A stretch of 41,706 nucleotides of DNA from CAYYYP01 sp964475985 (GTDB lineage Bacteria > Bdellovibrionota > UBA1018 > CAYHWW01). The position numbers and the translations under genes are program-made. This document shows positions 1 to 8,140 of the stretch, one piece after another. The notes under the pieces were generated by a model. The model did no database searches and was not told the DNA's origin. It saw nothing but the letters and a program-made list of their open reading frames with translations. The stretch's first letter is position 1; every line of letters begins with the position of its first letter. The DNA lies in contig CAYYYP010000030.1 in NCBI GenBank assembly GCA_964475985.1, positions 1 through 41,706 of the forward strand, in the 5' to 3' direction.

Positions 1-76
1 AGAGCATAGCAGGACTAATTTGTTCAAACTTAGAGGTGTCTAACGCCTTTTAATCTTGAAGAAATGGAGTCTTGCT

Positions 77-1261
77 ATGCCTTTAAATACTCTCGCACGC
101 TCGGTGCTGTTACCGGAACTAAAATTAGTGAAAGTGGTTTGCCCGGAGAGGACTTGGGTTCAGTACCATGTCACTAAACAATCAAGTGCTGAGGTTTGCC
201 CTAAGTGTGCAAGCTTAAGTAGCTCTGTTTACGATCACCGTAAGCTTATCGTAAAAGATGCGCCCGTACGCTCCCAGATCGTCTACCTCCATATTCAAAA
301 ACGCAGATTCTGGTGCAGGCCTTGTCAAAAGCCCTTTACAGAACCCGTCCCAGGCATCGTAAAGGGACAACGAACTACGCAGCGCTTCAAAAGAGAAGTG
401 CTCTGGGCGTGTGAGAACTTCGTTGATCTTACACGCGTGCAGCGGGCTTACCGCATCAGTGCTGGTTACGTTTTTAAAACTTTGTATGACCAACTTGAAC
501 TTAAGCGCCGAAGCAGAACCTATGACTGGCCAACAACCATTGGCATTGATGAACACTCTTGGCGGCGAAACAAAGTCCTTGGCAGAACCGAGTTTGCATC
601 CATTATTGTTGATTACAATAATAAGCGCGTCTTTGAACTCGCAGAAGGTAAAACGGGAGCCGATCTCTTAGCCCAACTCTCCCATATCAAGGGCATGCAG
701 AACGTGAAAAATGTTTGCCTCGATATGTGTGACGCTTTTAAAAACTTCGCTAAAGAATATTTTCCTAACGCAAAACTTGTCGCCGATAAATTCCACGTTC
801 TGCGCCTCATAACGCCTGCTTTAATTAAAAAAAGATACGAAATCACTGGCACTCGTGCTGATCAAAAGGCAAGACGCCTACTCACCATGAGTTCCCATAA
901 ACTTGACTACTGGGAACGTCAGGCCCTTTTGCAATACCTAGAAAAGTATCCTCACCTCTATGAACTCTATCGCTACAAAGAAATCCTCCATAAGTTCTAT
1001 CGAACCAAAGGCTTCACCAAAGCATCCAAAGTATTAACCATGATCACCGATCAAATGGCTCATTCAACGTTACATGAAATTAAAACCCTAAGAGGAACCC
1101 TCCTCAAATGGCGAAAAGAGATCCTGGCCTACTTTGAAACCGGCCTCACCAATGGACGCACGGAGGGCTATAATAATCTCGCAAAGCTGGTACAGAAGCG
1201 CGCCTTCGGATATAAGAACTTCCGAAACTATAGGCTTAGGCTTCTAAGTGCTTGTGCTTAA
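77..1261 (+). CDS. ISL3-family transposase
   Basis: DDE transposase that would catalyse cut-and-paste movement of its own element. The N-terminal part carries a zinc-binding pattern (CPKC near residue 40 and CRPC about 50 residues later), followed by a helix-turn-helix-like region. The catalytic domain shows the family motif GIDEHSWRR with D158, a second Asp at D216 in LDMCDAF, and the acid E363 in NGRTEGYNN. The 394-residue length is normal for the family and the frame is intact, so it may be active. The reading frame opens at a TTG (56), but ATG 77 is preferred because a GGAG ribosome site sits at 66-69, seven bases upstream. The family call is secure; the activity of the copy is inferred. 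Confidence 0.92.
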   Translation: MPLNTLARSVLLPELKLVKVVCPERTWVQYHVTKQSSAEVCPKCASLSSSVYDHRKLIVKDAPVRSQIVYLHIQKRRFWCRPCQKPFTEPVPGIVKGQRTTQRFKREVLWACENFVDLTRVQRAYRISAGYVFKTLYDQLELKRRSRTYDWPTTIGIDEHSWRRNKVLGRTEFASIIVDYNNKRVFELAEGKTGADLLAQLSHIKGMQNVKNVCLDMCDAFKNFAKEYFPNAKLVADKFHVLRLITPALIKKRYEITGTRADQKARRLLTMSSHKLDYWERQALLQYLEKYPHLYELYRYKEILHKFYRTKGFTKASKVLTMITDQMAHSTLHEIKTLRGTLLKWRKEILAYFETGLTNGRTEGYNNLAKLVQKRAFGYKNFRNYRLRLLSACA

Positions 1262-1274
1262 TTATTATTTTTAA

Positions 1275-1301
1275 TTCACCCACCATCGAGTGAGGAGAAC
1301 C
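1275..1301 (+). repeat. Candidate right terminal inverted repeat of the ISL3 element
   Basis: Just downstream of the transposase stop is a segment starting TTCACCCACC and ending GAGGAGAACC. Its shape (CACCC near the inner side, GGAGAA near the outer side) resembles ISL3-family termini as I remember them. The partner repeat would be outside the window, so this stays unproven. Confidence 0.3.
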
Positions 1302-1347
1302 GAAGCGACGATGAGATCCGCCGAAGTCCAGGCGCGAAAAAGACAAG

Positions 1348-1432
1348 TGGTGCGAGGAGGGGGACTCGAACCCCCACGTCTTTCGACATACGCCCCTCAA
1401 ACGTACGTGGCTACCAATTACACCATCCTCGC
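1348..1432 (-). tRNA. tRNA-Leu (anticodon GAG)
   Basis: Class II tRNA read on the minus strand. The seven-base acceptor stem GCGAGGA/TCCTCGC is perfect. The D arm contains AATTGGTAG. The anticodon stem TACGT/GCGTA (one T-G pair) closes the loop TTGAGGG with anticodon GAG. The long variable arm is GTC-GAAA-GAC, and the T arm is GGGGG-TTCGAGT-CCCCC. Discriminator A and the CCA end are encoded (1351-1348). The long variable arm and GAG anticodon fit leucine (codons CUC/CUU). Confidence 0.96.
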
Positions 1433-1456
1433 GAATTGTCTTTTAACTGAGGCCAG

Positions 1457-1485
1457 AATTTAGGGAATAGTTGCAGCACTTGCAA
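1457..1485 (-). promoter_or_regulatory. Putative promoter of tRNA-Leu
   Basis: On the minus strand, TTGCAA (1485-1480) is separated by 17 bases from TAAATT (1462-1457). Each box matches four of six sigma-70 consensus bases. Transcription would begin near 1450, about 18 bases before the tRNA 5' end. This suggests the tRNA is transcribed separately from the liv operon that ends at 1513. Confidence 0.5.
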
Positions 1486-1512
1486 GAATTTTCTGGAAAC
1501 AATTTTTATACA

Positions 1513-2460
1513 CTAAAATTCAAATCGCAGGCCTACTTTGAAGTTCTCTTCAGAAAGGTCAAAATGCCGGGATTTTTGCCCATCTCTTGTCACCCCAAAG
1601 GAGGCATTAAGATAGGTGCGGCGAACACCATAATTTCCGTACATATCTCCGGCGGACGATGGTTCCAGAAAGTTGAGAAATATGGAAAGCCCAACGTCGG
1701 CATGCCCCGTAGTTTTAAACCCTTTGATACGCGAGCCAGCAAACACATAATTATAACGCAATTCCGTTGCGCCCACTTCAATGAAGGGAACGACCCACTG
1801 GCCATGGATGTAATGAAATTGATACTGTGAAACGACGCCCACGCCATAAACTGCCGGTAAAGTTTTTTCAAAATCATTGTTGGAGCGCTGGCCCATGAGT
1901 TCCACATTGGCCCCAATGGAAAGCATTCCATTCCTACGTAGAAGGAATTTTTCACCCTGAAGAATCAAATCAAGCATTCGCGCATTTTTTACGGCGGCAC
2001 CTCCTGAGTAGGGAGCGGCCCGCCACTCCGTACGTTTGTGCGCGAGAGGAGAAACCCAAAGCTGGAACGCCCAATGAGGAGTGCGCATCTCCTGGCTTTG
2101 CCGAAGCCTTGCTTCCTCGTACTTTTCTGGGGAATTGATGGTGGCGGTTTCAGGATCAGAAGAAAAAGATGGCGTAACCGTCGCAGGTGTCGGTGAAGGG
2201 GCAGGCTCAGGAATAAGAGCACTTTCCGGCGGGGTGATATCGGACTGAAGCGCCTTTGCGGCACCAGAATCAATGGGTTCCGTGATGGGTTCTGGTGAGA
2301 GCGGAGTTAGTGGCAAATCCATGGGATCGGCCAGCGGATCCTTGGGCGGTTTCGGCGCAGTAACTTTAGCGGAAGTCGTAGCTAAAAAAATAAACTGATA
2401 AAAAAACGTTAGAATTCCTAGAACCAGAAATAGTTTTTTTGCCCGGCGCTCATCCTTCAT
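1513..2460 (-). CDS. Putative outer-membrane beta-barrel protein with Pro-rich N-terminal region, last gene of the liv operon
   Basis: Hypothetical exported protein of 315 residues. A basic N-terminus and hydrophobic stretch (about 10-28) form a signal peptide. Residues about 33-115 are very rich in Pro, Ser and Thr. The remaining 170 residues alternate polar and hydrophobic positions and the chain ends in GLRFEF, with the terminal Phe typical of barrels inserted by BamA. Its ATG lies two bases after the livF stop, with GGAG overlapping the end of livF, so translation is probably coupled to the transporter. It may be a passive outer-membrane channel or an envelope partner of the transporter, but that role is inferred only from position. 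No specific family is recognised. Confidence 0.75.
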   Translation of the reverse strand: MKDERRAKKLFLVLGILTFFYQFIFLATTSAKVTAPKPPKDPLADPMDLPLTPLSPEPITEPIDSGAAKALQSDITPPESALIPEPAPSPTPATVTPSFSSDPETATINSPEKYEEARLRQSQEMRTPHWAFQLWVSPLAHKRTEWRAAPYSGGAAVKNARMLDLILQGEKFLLRRNGMLSIGANVELMGQRSNNDFEKTLPAVYGVGVVSQYQFHYIHGQWVVPFIEVGATELRYNYVFAGSRIKGFKTTGHADVGLSIFLNFLEPSSAGDMYGNYGVRRTYLNASFGVTRDGQKSRHFDLSEENFKVGLRFEF

Positions 2461-2462
2461 AG

Positions 2463-3203
2463 TTAATTCTCTCCAAGGTATGCACGCTTGATATCATCCG
2501 ATGATAAAAGATCTTGGGCAAGTCCTCTTGTGACTAAGGTCCCGGTTTCCAGCACTAAACCTTCGTGGGCGACTTCCAGGGCAATGAGTGCGTTTTGTTC
2601 TACCAACAAAACCGTCATGCCTTCCCCATTCACGCGCGCTATGATCTCAAAAATGCGCTCGGTAATCTGCGGGGCAAGGCCAAGAGATGGTTCATCCAGC
2701 AATAATAAATCAGGTTTAGCCATGAGCGCTCGGCCAATAGCTAACATCTGTTGTTCACCACCGGACATGGTTCCGGCGTTTTGGTGAAACCTTTCCTTAA
2801 GTCTCGGCAACAAAGTAAAAACGTGCTCTAAGTCGGCGGCTATCTGCGCCTTATCTGACCTCGTATAGGCACCTAGTTCTAAATTCTCTTTTACCGTGAG
2901 GTTTAAAAATATGCCCCTGCCTTCCGGTGCTTGGGCAATTCCGCGCGTTACGATTTGTTCTGCACGCAGCCCTAAAAGTGATTCCCCTTTCCAGAAAATT
3001 TTTCCCGTGGTGGGTTTTCGCATCCCGGAAATTGCCCGGAGGGTCGTACTTTTGCCGGCACCGTTGGACCCAATAAGTGTCACAATTTTTCCTTGGGGAA
3101 TCGTAAAACTAATATTGTGCAGCGCTTGCACGGCACCGTAATGCACCGTGAGATTTTCTACCACGAGCTGATTTTGTGAAGGAATTTGTGCAGCCAAACT
3201 CAT
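2463..3203 (-). CDS. livF: Branched-chain amino-acid ABC transporter, ATP-binding protein LivF
   Basis: One of two cytoplasmic ATPases that power import of branched-chain or related amino acids through the LivHM channel. Walker A is GSNGAGKST (45-53), the ABC signature is MSGGEQQMLAIGRAL, Walker B is LLLLDEPSLGLAP, and the switch region LLVEQNA carries the LivF-type Gln in place of the usual His. At 246 residues it has a short N-terminal extension relative to typical LivF. Its ATG overlaps the livG stop as ATGA, indicating translational coupling. The substrate (Leu/Ile/Val, or another small amino acid or amide as in many HAAT transporters) cannot be read from the ATPase. Confidence 0.95.
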   Translation of the reverse strand: MSLAAQIPSQNQLVVENLTVHYGAVQALHNISFTIPQGKIVTLIGSNGAGKSTTLRAISGMRKPTTGKIFWKGESLLGLRAEQIVTRGIAQAPEGRGIFLNLTVKENLELGAYTRSDKAQIAADLEHVFTLLPRLKERFHQNAGTMSGGEQQMLAIGRALMAKPDLLLLDEPSLGLAPQITERIFEIIARVNGEGMTVLLVEQNALIALEVAHEGLVLETGTLVTRGLAQDLLSSDDIKRAYLGEN

Positions 3204-4021
3204 GAAACCACCTCATCAACTGGGCTTTTTACCGTGGTTTTAGACTTTCCCTTGCTCTTCGTAGAACCAAGATAAGCTTCAATCACTTTAGGATTTTGCT
3301 GAATTTCCTTGGGGGAACCCTCAGCAATTTTAATTCCATGATCAAGCACAATAATTTTTTCGCTCACATTCATGACAAGTTTCATATCGTGTTCAATTAA
3401 AAGTATTGTTAGGTCAAATTGGTCTTTAAGGCCACGGATTGTCACCATGAGTTCAGCTTTTTCCTGAGAATTCATGCCAGCCGCTGGTTCATCAAGAAAT
3501 AATAATTTTACACCGGTAGCCAGTGCCCTTGCGATTTCTAAACGACGTTGAGCGCCGTAGGGAAGATTTTTGGCCAATTCATAGGCGCGAGTATCTAACC
3601 GCAATAGCGATAAAATTTCGTTACAACGTTGTTTCAGTTTTTCTTCATCGCGTACAAATCCTGGCGTTTGAAGCACGGAAGCTAAAAACCCATGGGAATT
3701 GTGAATGTCTCCCCCGATGCGGACATTGTCTAAAACTGTAAGGTCTTTAAAGAGCCTAATATTCTGAAAAGTGCGGGCAAGGCCAAGTCTTGTAATTTCA
3801 AAGGGTCGTTTTCCTAAAAGGGATTTGCCGCGGAAAAGAATTTCACCTGAGGTGGGACGGTAAACTCCGGTGAGCATATTAAAGACGGTGGTTTTTCCGG
3901 CACCATTTGGGCCTATCAGCGCCGTAATGGTTCCAGCGTTCACTTCAAAATCGAGATCGGCTACGGCCTTAAGACCACCAAATTGAATGGAAAGATTTTT
4001 AACTTGAAGGATAGCGCTCAT
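3200..4021 (-). CDS. livG: Branched-chain amino-acid ABC transporter, ATP-binding protein LivG
   Basis: Second ATPase of the HAAT-type importer, expected to pair with LivF. Walker A is GPNGAGKTT (37-45), the signature region is the degenerate LPYGAQRRLEIARAL usual for LivG, Walker B is LLFLDEPAAGM, and the H-loop is LLIEHDM. It is 273 residues, with a Lys/Ser-rich C-terminal tail of about 20 residues (KSKGKSKTT) beyond the usual end, which is a little unusual. Its start overlaps the livM stop by ATGA and its end overlaps the livF start in the same way. Confidence 0.95.
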   Translation of the reverse strand: MSAILQVKNLSIQFGGLKAVADLDFEVNAGTITALIGPNGAGKTTVFNMLTGVYRPTSGEILFRGKSLLGKRPFEITRLGLARTFQNIRLFKDLTVLDNVRIGGDIHNSHGFLASVLQTPGFVRDEEKLKQRCNEILSLLRLDTRAYELAKNLPYGAQRRLEIARALATGVKLLFLDEPAAGMNSQEKAELMVTIRGLKDQFDLTILLIEHDMKLVMNVSEKIIVLDHGIKIAEGSPKEIQQNPKVIEAYLGSTKSKGKSKTTVKSPVDEVVS

Positions 4022-5073
4022 TTTAGAGATCCTTTTCTTTTGGGAAAAAAATCCTTCAGTTCTTTATTACCCAGAAATCCATTGGGCCTGAGAAGCATCA
4101 GCAAAATAAGCATAAGTGAAAATAAAATCATGCGTAAATCGATATGCGTAATTTCTTGCAACGGGCGCAAGGCCTCTTTGGAAATTGTAAGGAATAGCGC
4201 CGCCAAGATAGCTCCCGTGGTGCTACCTAAGCCCCCCAAAACCACCATAATAATAATTTCAAAACCTTTGTTGAAGTCAAAGATGGATGGGTTGATGTAC
4301 GTTAAAAAGTGCGCAAAAAATGAGCCCGCTACTCCTGCGAAAAATGCGCCCATCACAAAGGCTGTGACTTTATAACGTGTGGTGTGAATTCCCACGGCTT
4401 CGGCGGCAGTTTCATCTTCGCGTACGGCAAGAAGCGCTCGCCCGTGGGTGGTGCCCATAAGCCGACTGATGCTAGTTACACAAATGGCGATGACAAAAAA
4501 CAGCCAGGCGAGCGTGGTCATTTGCGGTACTCCTGGAAGGCCGCGCGCTCCGCCGATGACGTCGATATTTAGGATCATGACCCGTATGATTTCCCCAAAA
4601 CCTAAAGTTACGATTGCCAGGTAATCTCCCCTAAGTCGCAGAGTGGGCAGTCCCACGAGAACTCCGAAGAGTGCAGCCATGAAACCAGAAGAAAAAAGTA
4701 AAAACGGAAAACTTAGAAACGCGGTCACGGGGTCGGTGAGATCTAAAAATCTTGGCAAAACGTTCATGGCTAAAAATGACGATGTGTAAGCCCCTACCGC
4801 CATGAATCCCGCATGGCCCATGGAGAACTGGCCAGCAATGCCAATGACTAAATTTAAAGAAACGGCCAGGAGCACATGTACCCCTGAGTAAACTAGGATT
4901 GACCTATAGTAAGGCGGCAAAGCTTCATCTAACGCCAGCCCCAGCAGCGCCGAGAGGCCACAGGCTAGAAAAATAAACCGTTGAGAGAAAAGAAAATTCC
5001 GAACGCTTGCTGCTCCAGAGGTTTCGGGAAGCAAGGTTTCCAAGTTTGGTTTTGTCGTCACGGCGTCTTTCAT
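4018..5073 (-). CDS. livM: Branched-chain amino-acid ABC transporter permease LivM
   Basis: Inner-membrane permease with about eight to ten hydrophobic segments over 351 residues. Family hallmarks include LNLVIGIAGQFSMGHAGFMAVGAYT near residue 75 and the coupling-helix region VVLGGLGSTTGAILAAL near residue 280, which contacts the ATPases. It pairs with LivH to form the channel. The C-terminus ends in a short basic tail. It begins two bases after the livH stop and overlaps livG by ATGA, so it is part of one tight operon. Confidence 0.94.
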   Translation of the reverse strand: MKDAVTTKPNLETLLPETSGAASVRNFLFSQRFIFLACGLSALLGLALDEALPPYYRSILVYSGVHVLLAVSLNLVIGIAGQFSMGHAGFMAVGAYTSSFLAMNVLPRFLDLTDPVTAFLSFPFLLFSSGFMAALFGVLVGLPTLRLRGDYLAIVTLGFGEIIRVMILNIDVIGGARGLPGVPQMTTLAWLFFVIAICVTSISRLMGTTHGRALLAVREDETAAEAVGIHTTRYKVTAFVMGAFFAGVAGSFFAHFLTYINPSIFDFNKGFEIIIMVVLGGLGSTTGAILAALFLTISKEALRPLQEITHIDLRMILFSLMLILLMLLRPNGFLGNKELKDFFPKRKGSLK

Positions 5074-5075
5074 AA

Positions 5076-5993
5076 TTAAACCTTTTCTGTGGTGTTCTTC
5101 CCGAACAGGCCTGAAGGTTTGATGAGCAGAATGAGAATTAAAATTCCAAAAGTTAATGCGTCGCGGTACGTGGAGGCCCCATAGGCGACGATCATTTCTT
5201 CAGCGAAACCTAAAGTGAGCGCACCCACTACAGCGCCTGAAACATTACCGATGCCGCCTAATACCGCTGCTACGAAGGATTTAAGCCCCGGCATCACTCC
5301 CATGAGTGGATCAATTTTAGGGTAGGCAAGTCCCACCAAGATTCCTGCGGCGGCAGCCAAGCATGACCCTAAGACGAAAGTAAAACTAATGACCCTGTCC
5401 ACGGGAATTCCCATAAGCGCCGCAAGTTCGTGGTTAAAGGACACGGCTCGCATGGCTTTGCCCATTTTCGTATGAAAAATGATCAGCCTTAATCCGACCA
5501 TGAGCGAGAGGCTTAAAAACAAAACCAAGAGCTGCATGCGATTGAGTTGCAGGCTTCCCAAAGAGCCTAGGGAGAGCTGGATAGGTGCGCCTGGAACGTA
5601 AACCCTTGGAAAAAATTTAGGGTCGGCGCCAAAAATAACTTGGCCGGAATATTCTAAAAGAAAGGAGACGCCCACTGCTGTGATGAGGGAATTGATGCGG
5701 GGCTTATTTCGAAGGGGGCGATACGCAAACCGTTCAATCAAAAAGCCGGCGCATCCGCAAACCGCCATGGCCACGGCTAGCGTAATGAGGAGGGAAAGCA
5801 CGCCGGGGTTATCGGAGAGGTGAAACTGCCTTGCTGCATAATAGCCCGCAAAGGCGCCCAGCATATAAATATCCCCATGGGCAAAGTTAATGAGCTTTAG
5901 GATTCCAAAGACCATGGTGTAGCCGAGCGCAATAAGTGCGTAAATGGAGCCTAAACTTAAACCATTGATAATGTGTTGGAGAAATTCAAGCAT
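5076..5993 (-). CDS. livH: Branched-chain amino-acid ABC transporter permease LivH
   Basis: Inner-membrane permease of 305 residues, the normal length for LivH. It opens with the characteristic LGSIYALIALGYTMVFGILKLINFAHGDIYM-type segment (residues 14-44) and contains the ATPase-contacting loop AVLGGIGNVSGAVVGAL near residue 240. Several hydrophobic helices cover the rest. It lies 32 bases downstream of the binding-protein gene and two bases before livM. Confidence 0.95.
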   Translation of the reverse strand: MLEFLQHIINGLSLGSIYALIALGYTMVFGILKLINFAHGDIYMLGAFAGYYAARQFHLSDNPGVLSLLITLAVAMAVCGCAGFLIERFAYRPLRNKPRINSLITAVGVSFLLEYSGQVIFGADPKFFPRVYVPGAPIQLSLGSLGSLQLNRMQLLVLFLSLSLMVGLRLIIFHTKMGKAMRAVSFNHELAALMGIPVDRVISFTFVLGSCLAAAAGILVGLAYPKIDPLMGVMPGLKSFVAAVLGGIGNVSGAVVGALTLGFAEEMIVAYGASTYRDALTFGILILILLIKPSGLFGKNTTEKV

Positions 5994-6025
5994 TGTTGTG
6001 GGTATTTCTTTAGATGCGAGCAGGC

Positions 6026-7225
6026 TTAGTTGGCGGCGGCGGTGGGCGCTACGTTCTGTTTGAAAACAAAGTTCCCACCGTTTTTCACTTCGAGTACGGC
6101 CGCAGATTTTACGGCGTTATGATCTTTGTCGATGGTGATTTTTCCCGTGACGCCTTGGAAGTCCTTCGTTTGCGAAATGGCATCCCGAAGATCAGGGCCC
6201 GCTAGGGATTTTGCTTTTCTAATGGCATCAAAAAGCACAAGCGCTGCATCGTAGCCCATTGCGGCTAGAGCATCGGGCGTTCCATTGTAATTAGTCTTGA
6301 ATTCAGAAATGAATTTTTGCACATGGGGGCTTGGGTCATCGGCTGAGTAATGGGTCGAGAAGAAACTACCATCTAGGGAAGAGCCACCGATCTCTCGTAA
6401 TTTGCTGGAATCCCAGCCATCTCCACCTAACATCGGTGCTTTGATGCCGATTTCTTTAGCTTGCAAGCCAATGAGTCCCACTTCCGTGTAGTAGCCCGGT
6501 ACAAAAATCACGTCGGGGTTCTTGCCCTTAATTGCGGTAAGTTGGCTTTTAAAGTCGGTATCGTTTGCGGAGTAACTTTGTTCCACGAGAATTTCTCCAC
6601 CAAGGCCTTTGAAGGTCTCAATGAAATACTTGGCTAAGCCCATGGAATAATCGTTTTTAACGTCTTTAAGAATGGCCGCTTTTTTTGCCTTCAAAGTGTT
6701 GGCCGCAAACTTAGCCATCACCGATCCTTGGAATGGATCGATAAAGCAGACTCTGAATACGAAGTCCCCTTTTTTGGTAACTTCTGGATTGGTGCTGGAA
6801 GGGGAAATCATAGGAATTTTGTTTTGTTGAGCAATGGGCGCCATGGCCAGGCTCCGGGTGCTTGCAACTTCGCCTAGGATGGCGATGACTTTATTTTGCG
6901 ATATCAGTTTCGTTACGGCGGTAGCGGCTTCTTCTGGTTTACCTTGATCATCCATGACGATGACTCGAACTTTGCGGCCAAGGAGTCCGCCGGCGGCATT
7001 GACTTGCTGTGTCGCGAGATCCACTCCATCGCGGGTGCTAGTACCAAAGGTTGCGTCATTTCCGGAGAGACTGCCGACTTCGCCGATGAGAATTTCGTCG
7101 GTTGAGGCACTGCTGCTTTGGGTGGCGGAAGGATTCACCTCTTTTTTGGTGCAGCCAGGCAAGGCCACCGTTACGGCCAAAATAGATGCGAAAATTCCCT
7201 TTATAATGCGAGATTTATTATGCAA
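6026..7225 (-). CDS. livJ: Amino-acid ABC transporter substrate-binding lipoprotein (LivJ/LivK type)
   Basis: Periplasmic-binding-protein-like domain type I that captures the ligand and delivers it to LivHM. The N-terminus is a lipoprotein signal ending in ALPGC, with lipid-bearing Cys at residue 25, so it is anchored in a membrane rather than free as in E. coli. Then comes the family opening ILIGEVGSLSGNDATFGTSTRDGVDLA. The frame is open back to 7318, but the start chosen is TTG 7225, because GGGGAGGA at 7240-7233 gives a spacing of seven bases and the resulting signal peptide has a normal length. It is the first gene of the liv operon. The ligand is not defined by sequence alone. Confidence 0.92.
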   Translation of the reverse strand: MHNKSRIIKGIFASILAVTVALPGCTKKEVNPSATQSSSASTDEILIGEVGSLSGNDATFGTSTRDGVDLATQQVNAAGGLLGRKVRVIVMDDQGKPEEAATAVTKLISQNKVIAILGEVASTRSLAMAPIAQQNKIPMISPSSTNPEVTKKGDFVFRVCFIDPFQGSVMAKFAANTLKAKKAAILKDVKNDYSMGLAKYFIETFKGLGGEILVEQSYSANDTDFKSQLTAIKGKNPDVIFVPGYYTEVGLIGLQAKEIGIKAPMLGGDGWDSSKLREIGGSSLDGSFFSTHYSADDPSPHVQKFISEFKTNYNGTPDALAAMGYDAALVLFDAIRKAKSLAGPDLRDAISQTKDFQGVTGKITIDKDHNAVKSAAVLEVKNGGNFVFKQNVAPTAAAN

Positions 7226-7232
7226 AATAAAA

Positions 7233-7240
7233 TCCTCCCC
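7233..7240 (-). promoter_or_regulatory. Ribosome-binding site fixing the TTG start of the binding-protein gene
   Basis: GGGGAGGA lies seven bases upstream of TTG 7225. There is no comparable site before the upstream in-frame ATG codons at 7264 or 7318, so the TTG start is favoured. Confidence 0.65.
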
Positions 7241-7270
7241 CTGAAAAGGTCTTAAACAATCCATAAAGAG

Positions 7271-8140
7271 ATGTCCATGACCCCCTTTGAAAAAGCCACA
7301 CAAAATTTCATTCAACATTTGTCCCGCGACGGAAGGTCAACGCATACGCTTAAAAATTATGCGAGTGATCTGGAATCGCTTTCACGTTTTTTACGTGAAC
7401 AAAGTTTGACGTTGAATCAATTGGGGTTGCCACAACTGCAGGCCTATCACGAGGATCTGTGTCATCGGGGGTTAAAGCCAAATTCACGACGTCGAAAGAT
7501 CATGACGGCAAAAAGTTTTTTGCGACATTTGCATGGTGGCAAAAGGCTTTTCTCAACGGAAAAATTAATTCCGCCAGACCGTGTAGAAAATCCGCCGAAA
7601 CTCATCAACCTTGAGACGCTTAAAAAAATCATCGCCGATCAGGATGAAACTGCCGTGGGTTTGCGAAATCGTGCGCTTCTCTTAACGCTCTGGCAAACGG
7701 GAGCCTTGGTTACTGAAGTCCTTGATCTCCGAAAAATTGATCTGAAGGAAATTCCAAAAACTTCGGAGCTAGAAATACATTTTCTTGGGAATCGTGAGCG
7801 TCGAGTTAGAGTCGGCGAAGAGTGCGCTCGGGCACTTTTGAACCTTAAGCGAGAACTGCCGAAAAATAAAAATTATCTTTTTTATGGGTACCACCGCGCA
7901 AAACCCCACGATACTCGCGTCACTCCTCGCGCCATTGAATTGCAGTTTAGAGTGTGGTCGAAGCGATATTCCGAACCGCAGCTGAGGCCTAGGATTTTGC
8001 GCCACGCCTACATCATGGATAGGTTTCGGGCGGGAGCGAGTGAAAAAGAAATTATGGACGAGCTTGGTTTGCGTACGGCCTACGTATTTGCGCTTTATAA
8101 ACCACTCTTAAAATTAGAGGCCGATATTCGCGGTAATTAA
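7271..8140 (+). CDS. Degenerate tyrosine recombinase/integrase-like protein
   Basis: 289-residue protein with the XerC/D layout: an N-terminal SAM-like DNA-binding domain (residues about 8-90, with HTLKNYASDLESLSRFL) and a C-terminal catalytic fold. Most catalytic positions are altered. The box I Arg is Leu146 (TGALVTEVLDL), the beta-hairpin Lys is lost (FLGNRERRVRV), the box II His is Arg241 (RILRH), and the His/Trp before the nucleophile is Leu267. Arg244 and the nucleophile-position Tyr276 remain at correct spacing. It probably binds DNA but is unlikely to recombine it. It is divergent from the liv operon, about 45 bases from the livJ start. ATG 7277 is an alternative start. The reading frame is full length, so it is not a simple decayed pseudogene. 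Confidence 0.75.
   Translation: MSMTPFEKATQNFIQHLSRDGRSTHTLKNYASDLESLSRFLREQSLTLNQLGLPQLQAYHEDLCHRGLKPNSRRRKIMTAKSFLRHLHGGKRLFSTEKLIPPDRVENPPKLINLETLKKIIADQDETAVGLRNRALLLTLWQTGALVTEVLDLRKIDLKEIPKTSELEIHFLGNRERRVRVGEECARALLNLKRELPKNKNYLFYGYHRAKPHDTRVTPRAIELQFRVWSKRYSEPQLRPRILRHAYIMDRFRAGASEKEIMDELGLRTAYVFALYKPLLKLEADIRGN

Larger units (their letters stand above)
1..1301 (+). mobile_element. Partial ISL3-family insertion sequence
   Basis: The segment holds an intact ISL3-type transposase gene and a candidate right terminal inverted repeat ending near 1301. No matching left repeat is found in bases 1-55, so the left end probably lies before the window. The element stops about 47 bases from the CCA end of the tRNA-Leu gene. 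The right boundary is inferred, since no target-site duplication can be checked with only one end visible. Confidence 0.45.

Noticed and set aside
1590..1955. Alternative frames overlapping the outer-membrane barrel gene (1471-1830 plus, 1590-1955 minus)
   Set aside because: No ribosome site and no protein-like composition; the frame with signal peptide and terminal Phe is the real gene.
7226..7330. Promoter boxes for the liv operon (TGGACA ... TAAGAC on the minus strand)
   Set aside because: The -35-like match is good but the -10 match is poor (three of six), so it is not listed as a feature.
8137..8140. Overlapping stop codons of two convergent genes sharing TTAA
   Set aside because: Real but unremarkable; TTAA is palindromic and such overlaps are common between convergent genes.
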